Source of the DNA: Xiphophorus maculatus
Taxonomy: Eukaryota > Chordata > Actinopteri > Cyprinodontiformes > Poeciliidae
DNA: 64,000 nt
Direction: 5' to 3'
Assembly (NCBI RefSeq): GCF_002775205.1
Contig: NC_036453.1
Span: 29,861,213 to 29,925,212, forward strand
In this document: one piece after another, positions 58,574 through 64,000 of the stretch
How the letters are laid out: each line of letters begins with the position of its first letter
How positions within the stretch are numbered: position 1 is the first letter of the stretch
The notes under the pieces: model-generated
The model's input: the letters and a program-made list of their open reading frames with translations, nothing else
Told to the model about the DNA's origin: nothing
Database searches by the model: none
Program-made: the position numbers and the translations under genes

Positions 58574-61500
58574 GCAAGCTTGCAGCGTGCAGACTCATGT
58601 ATAAATGCACCGTTTTCTCTTTACAGGCTGAGGATGCATGCAAACCAAACAAATAAACCAACAAGAAAAACTCCACAAGACCAGCTGATGGAATAAGAAT
58701 ATCCTCCCATGCATGAATATTTTAATCCTGGCGGTTCAGTGACACTGATGTCTATATGCAATCTGCATAGCTACCACAGAGGTTACAAGGGTTAAAAGTC
58801 AACATATCCTGCTCAACCTGACTTGAACAACAAAAAAATGAACCTGGTGAATACTTTCCCATTGCAGGGAAAACACAAAGTGAAAGACAATTATCCTTTT
58901 GTGTTGACTTTTTCTGTCTTTAGAAGCTTTGTAAATCATATCCTGACATCTGTAGATTACGCTGCAAAACCCAGCATCCTGGAATATTAAATATCTGAAC
59001 TTTGTAAACATGAGTATGCATCTGTGGCAAATACTTTGAATTCACACTAAGGCAACATATCACCCAGTAGCCAGTAGTGTGAAGACAGGAGGCTACACAG
59101 AGGAGAACATTTACAGAACAGAACAAGTCAAAAGTAGCAAAAACTACAGGATGAATTTCTGGCCTTGATAGGCAGATCTGCCTGCGATACCTCCTGCCTC
59201 CTGTCAGCTCCCGTAGAACCTGACGTCAGCCTGCAACGAACCTGAAGCACAAGGTTTCTCTCCAGCTGTCAACTCTTATCCATACTGCAGGATGACAACC
59301 TGGCAAAGGTTGTTTCCCCTGTTCAGCAAGTCAAAGTACTGTTTGGCTAGTTTGGCACAGTTGAAAAGAAAAAGGAGAGACATGGTGGAAATATAAAGCA
59401 TTTGAGAACTAGAGTTGAAGTGGATAGGTGGGACCTGGATAACCAGATAAACATGGCTTATCTTAAGCCTGGTTTTGAAAGAAAAAAACAACATGAAAAT
59501 CACAGCAGCACTCAGGTAAATGTGTAGAAATCTTTACAAGATATTTCAAACTTTTGAGCTAAAACACCACAGCTCTTCAACTGTACTTTACGCTGCGCAT
59601 GAAGTAGGCACATATTTAATCTTTTTGCCAATCCCACCTGTAATGTTTGTTTAAAAGAATCTTTTGTCGTGCAATTTTCCCACCAATTTGTTTTTCTGTT
59701 TTTATTTTAGGTTGTAACTGAATTTATATAGGAAAAAAACAGACTAAAATAAGAAATAGTGATAGAAACACAAGATAAACTTTTCGTTTTTCACTGTTCT
59801 AGTTGTTTTAAGTTTATCAATTAATGCTTGAAATGTCATCATGAACAAGTGAGTAGTTGTTTTTCAGTACCCATTGCTTGAATAGTAAATATCAACCCAG
59901 ATTCTCTTGTGTTTCTTATTTTGAGTTATATTTAAACCTCAATGAAGCAGGAAGTCAAGGAGTACCACATTTAAATCAATTAGTGCCTGCAATACTAATT
60001 AGAAGCTTTGTAAATCATATCCTGATTAATTTACAAATCAGAATATGATTTGTCCTGATCAAATCATATCCAAAAATTGTTTAATTGAAATTTTTAAATT
60101 TTTAAAAAATAAATAAAATATTGTTGGTCACCTCCACACCCACAAACTTAACTTGGATTTTTCAATTTTATAATAATTGTGCTACTGCAATAAAACACTT
60201 CTTTTAGGATTTTTACACAACGACATGGAATCCAATAATCAGCAACTGTTCTGTATCTTGAAGGTACAACACAGTATTTTCATACAACTGGAACTCATTT
60301 CTCCTTTCAAGGAAATTAGAAGACGTACAGACAGACAATATGCTAGATTAAAAGTCCAGACCTCAAATTCTTTGCATATTTTATTTTTCTTATGATTTTT
60401 TTCCCAACTCACACATGTCATATTTTACATCTTTGCAATAAAACATGAATACAATAGTTTTTTTTACGGTTTCATAGATCCAAAAATATTTAAGCTTTTT
60501 TTTTTTTTGGATACGTAAGTTTGAACCTGTCAATAGGAGTATGTGCATGTGCGCGTTTGATCATGATGGCTTCACACATACAGTATGTGTCACACGCCGT
60601 CCTCTCTCCTCCCCCCGCCCGCCGTCTTCTCTATCAGCTACAGAATCATGATATTGCTTACAACTGTGAGGTTGTAAAACTGAAGAATCACTCATGAGCT
60701 CAACGGTTTTTAAATACAAACATCAATGCACAAATAATCCCCGAAGGAAGAAAAATTAAATAAAAAGTGGAGCCAAAGGCAGCCGACCAGAAAGAACCAA
60801 GCTAATAAATAATGATATGTGATTGGTGCAAAGTGCAGATACAAAACAAACTAGTTGATTCTCTTTTTCTTCCTTTTTTTTCTTAAAATAATCAACAAAT
60901 GTGGGTATGTGAAGGTTTCCTTTGCACTTTCGGTCCCATTCAGCCCAGTAAGTCTCCTGCCAAGCTTGAATCAAGACTGTATGTACATATTTGACAAAAC
61001 AATCACCAAATATACAAAGGAAATCATGTCGGTCTCATATTTGTCATCTTCAGTGGCACGGAAAAAGAGCTCTTTGTCATAACTGTCTCCAGCAAAAATG
61101 AACAAAAAGGGAAAAATAAATCACCATCCTTGATACCACCATTTTTACCATCAGTCTTGTCGACATTATAATAATTATTACACAGTATTTTACATACAGC
61201 CAGTCATTAATAAATTAAAGGTGAGAAGCGCAGTTTGTGTAGTGAAAGAACAAGTGCAACTCTGAAGGAAGAAGAGCCTTATTTACATAAAATCTGATTT
61301 GGGGTTTAAAAAAAACTTAGGCAATTAAAATTAAACGAGATAAAAACTAAATCAACACTGTGTAATTTTTCAGCGGAAAATTTAATATCAAGCCAATTTC
61401 ACCGGCTTCTGGACAACAGGTACAGGCTGGTGCGTTAGTTTAGAGACAAGAAAATAATTTGAATTTATAGTTCACCCAAATAATAAACAAATACAACTCA

Positions 61501-61899
61501 GAGACGTCAGAAATCAAACAAGAAAAAAAAAAACAAAAGGAAAAAAAGACTTGAGTATGTGTGACGGTTTAAACGTACCAGGAACAGTGAAATCGATCTG
61601 TCCCGTGAGGATCGACATCTGCTTCACTGGCTCTCTGCTCCTATGTTGCAGTCACGGTGTTGTATTATTGAAGCAGATTTCAGTGCGTATCTTCTTATTA
61701 TGCGTCTGTGGTTACACACGTGTGCACATAGGAGACCATTCCCACTAGCGCAGTCGCATCCTCAATACAAGGGAATAGAGCCTATAGGTCTGAAACTAAA
61801 TTTTCCTTTGTCTCGGTACCTGTGGTTTCCCCCCTTCGTGTTGCTGAGGCACGGCAGCGATGCAGAACTCCTTCCCTCGTCCAACTCAAGCCGTCCACC
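58574..61899. other. Shared 3' region between sertm1 and nbea
   Basis: About 3.3 kb containing both 3' untranslated regions. AATAAA at about 58651 is the first possible sertm1 signal. On the minus strand, TTTATT near 60378 (AATAAA in sense) is a possible nbea signal, which would give an nbea 3' UTR of about 1.5 kb. No other gene was recognised. The short open frames are unsupported. Confidence 0.5.
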
Positions 61900-64000
61900 T
61901 CAGTACCTGTTCTGGTGTTCGTAGTGCCAGCGGTTGAAGTCGATGTTGAACGCCACGATGCTCCCAGAGGCCATGCCGGTGATTAAAGTCCTGTGGGGCA
62001 GAAAACATGGGAGAAAGACGTCTGCAACATCAACGGGACTCATTTTCACAGGAAATAGGAGGCATTTGTGTATTACACAATAAATAATTAGAGTTGTGAA
62101 AAAGTATTTTCCATTCTTACAGTTAATGTCTGTTCTCACTTTTATGTCACATTTAACTTTACTACCTTAAAGTTAAATTTTTCACTTTTTAAATAATTTT
62201 ACTTTATCAAGGACAAAATTATTATCCAAACTAACCTGGTCCCTTGTGGGAAGATTAACACACTTTGTTTATCACAAAAGTCAAGTTCAATCTTAATAGC
62301 CACACCAAGTACAGATTACTACCAGACCTTCAGAATCAAAAAATCACTTATGCAAGTTAAAAACATTCAAAACAAATTAACTGATAGCTATTAGTTTGAA
62401 AATACTAATAGCAATTGTAATACTTTGTTTTTACAAAAGTGAGAGTTAGTGGAGAAAATATGGAAGTGACTGGCTTCTACAAGTTAACAGTGATTTGCTG
62501 TAATCTTTCCATTCTGCTCTTCACCAGAAAACTCTGATGGCCAAAGTCCAGATCTTAAGCTCATCTGCCCTTGGGTTACATAGCAGGGTAACAAACTGAA
62601 GCAAACTGAGAAATCCACCTATGAATGATCGAGGTAAACAACAGCCATGAATTCGAGCAATTTTCTAAGTAAAACTCCACAGCGATGTTAAAAGACTCAT
62701 CACGGCAGTTGTTGCCAAGGGTGAAATAACCGGCTAAAAGTTTTAAGGCAGTGTGTTTCTCTCTGTATGGAATGGGATGATCTTTATGAGAATCATTTGT
62801 ATCTCAAGCTCAGCTGGTCAGACTTCACGGCTCCGTTTGAACTAAGCCTGCTTTTTCCTGCGTTTCTGTGTACCTCTGGTCATGCGAGAGGTCCATGGCC
62901 CGGATGCCGGCGTCACAGCCTGGATAGATGTAAAGCTGTTTGAAGTCACAGGCCTGCCACACCTCCACCACTCCGTTGTCCCCTCCAGTCACCAGGTTCT
63001 GCCCGTCACTGCTCAACAAAATGGCCTGAGGAGAGGTGCGAGAGGTTAAACAAGGTTCGATGTGTGGATGAACAACTACGTCCCGTTTACGTCAATGGCA
63101 GCCTTACTCGAGAGGAATCGTTGACTTCCATTTGCGCCAGCAGTTTGCCATTTATGCTGAAGTTGCAGAAACGACCTCTCTCGTAATAAATGATGCAGTG
63201 TCCCTCGCTGGACACGGAGATGAGGCGAGGCCGCATGCAAAGCTCCGGACCCTCCAGGGCCCTCAACAGGTCGCCTGTGATGGTGTGGACCAGGCATGGG
63301 CCCTCTGGGGAGTGCCAAAAAAAGTAACTTAGTAATGTCAAATTATTTAGAGATAACCATATGGGCCGCATTAAGATCATAAATGTTCTGGAGGGCCAGT
63401 TGAGCCAGAATGTATTGCTGAAACCCATTAGCAGACTGCTCAAACAATAATAAATAGCAGTCCGTGCATTCAATAAGTCCCTATTAAAATTAAATATTTA
63501 AAAAAAATAAATTTTGATCAGTCCCTCCTTGCTTTTGTGATTTTTTTTTGTAATCAAAATCATAGATTTTGTGGTGCTAATTTAGATAAATTTGCAAGTA
63601 ATTTTGCAATATTTACACTTAAATGCAACTTTTTGTTACTCGCCGTATTGATTGTGAACTATAAAGTGGCATCAAATAAGACTGAGGCAGCAGTGTAGTA
63701 AAGATAAAACATAGTGTTACTTGCAGGTGGGAGTTAGCAGTAAAACTGGAGGGACTGATTGACGTAATCTGGTGTCTGCAGTCTAGAGGGCCACATAAAA
63801 AGCTATGGCGAGCCAGATTTGGCACCCCAGCCACAAGTTTGACACGTGATTTAGAGTGTTTGCTTGATTTCAGATGAATATATAAATGTCACAAACCTTT
63901 GGCTCCACTAATAACCAGTCCCAGCTCCGCACAGACAGAAACACACACCACTTCATGGTCATGTCCCGTCAGCACCGCCCTGGGAGCCGGGTAATCACCT
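61900..64000 (-). CDS. nbea: Neurobeachin, last four exons (WD40 C-terminus); gene continues off the right edge
   Basis: Seen: complement(63897..64000+), (63108..63304), (62874..63025) and (61900..61990), all with GT/AG borders and fitting phases. They encode, in order, GDYPAPRAVLTGHDHEVVCV; GPCLVHTITGDLLRALEGPE then SVSSEGHCIIYYERGRFCNF; ILLSSDGQNLVTGGDNGVVE then VWQACDFKQLYIYPGCDAGI and RAMDLSHDQR; and TLITGMASGSIVAFNIDFNR ending WHYEHQNRY-stop. These match the C-terminus of human neurobeachin nearly identically. Known: NBEA is a large BEACH-domain protein (about 2,900 aa) that scaffolds PKA and directs receptor traffic to synapses. The BEACH domain precedes this WD40 region and lies outside the window. 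LRBA, the paralogue, is less similar at this end and is not expected beside sertm1/ccna1. Confidence 0.96.

Overview
This is eukaryotic nuclear DNA from a ray-finned (teleost) fish. It is AT-rich, with intron-split genes, long TA and TC microsatellites, and many Tc1/mariner and hAT transposon relics of types common in fish. The genes match the vertebrate block that lies around DCLK1-SPART-CCNA1-SERTM1-NBEA on human chromosome 13. I recognised them from protein similarity, from exon phases that close exactly, and from gene order. I cannot name the species, or say which teleost a/b paralogue block this is.

Left third (1-24 kb), all on the minus strand: the 5' end of a doublecortin-like kinase gene (dclk1; coding exons 13-362 and 1745-2102, untranslated first exon ending at 2639); a complete ccdc169 (7 coding exons, 7352-10406, 179 aa); a complete spart/spartin (7 coding exons, 11369-16597, 619 aa, with a 5' untranslated exon ending at 17284); and a complete ccna1/cyclin A1 (7 coding exons, 19856-22564, 402 aa, with a probable 5' exon ending at 23571 and an E2F-like site). 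Their introns hold Tc1-like relics and two foldback elements.

Middle (24-58 kb): a 34-kb stretch with no host gene that I can recognise. It contains a Tol2-like non-autonomous hAT element with a perfect 8-bp target duplication (25207-26498). At 31.5-37.8 kb there is a nested transposon cluster: a Charlie/ZBED5-like hAT relic split by a second element, a hAT fragment with an intact BED-finger reading frame, and a retrovirus-derived gag/protease/reverse-transcriptase fragment. Further right are a large inverted repeat at 50.35-51.57 kb, Tc1 relics and microsatellites.

Right end (58-64 kb): sertm1 (plus strand, one coding exon, 58217-58573) faces the last four exons of nbea (minus strand, WD40 C-terminus, stop at 61900) tail to tail. 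The genes are unrelated in function: microtubule binding, endosome/lipid-droplet biology, cell cycle, and neuronal trafficking. They are neighbours by conserved synteny, not an operon. Compared with the human order as I recall it, ccna1 is inverted, sohlh2 is not visible between dclk1 and ccdc169, and nbea sits beside sertm1 instead of beside the dclk1 3' end.

The observations most worth a second look are the retroviral fragment (an in-frame TGA between gag and pol, and a protease-RT spacer with paired H-x-T/H-x-S motifs), the large inverted repeats, and the altered gene order. I saw no sign of a new host gene system.
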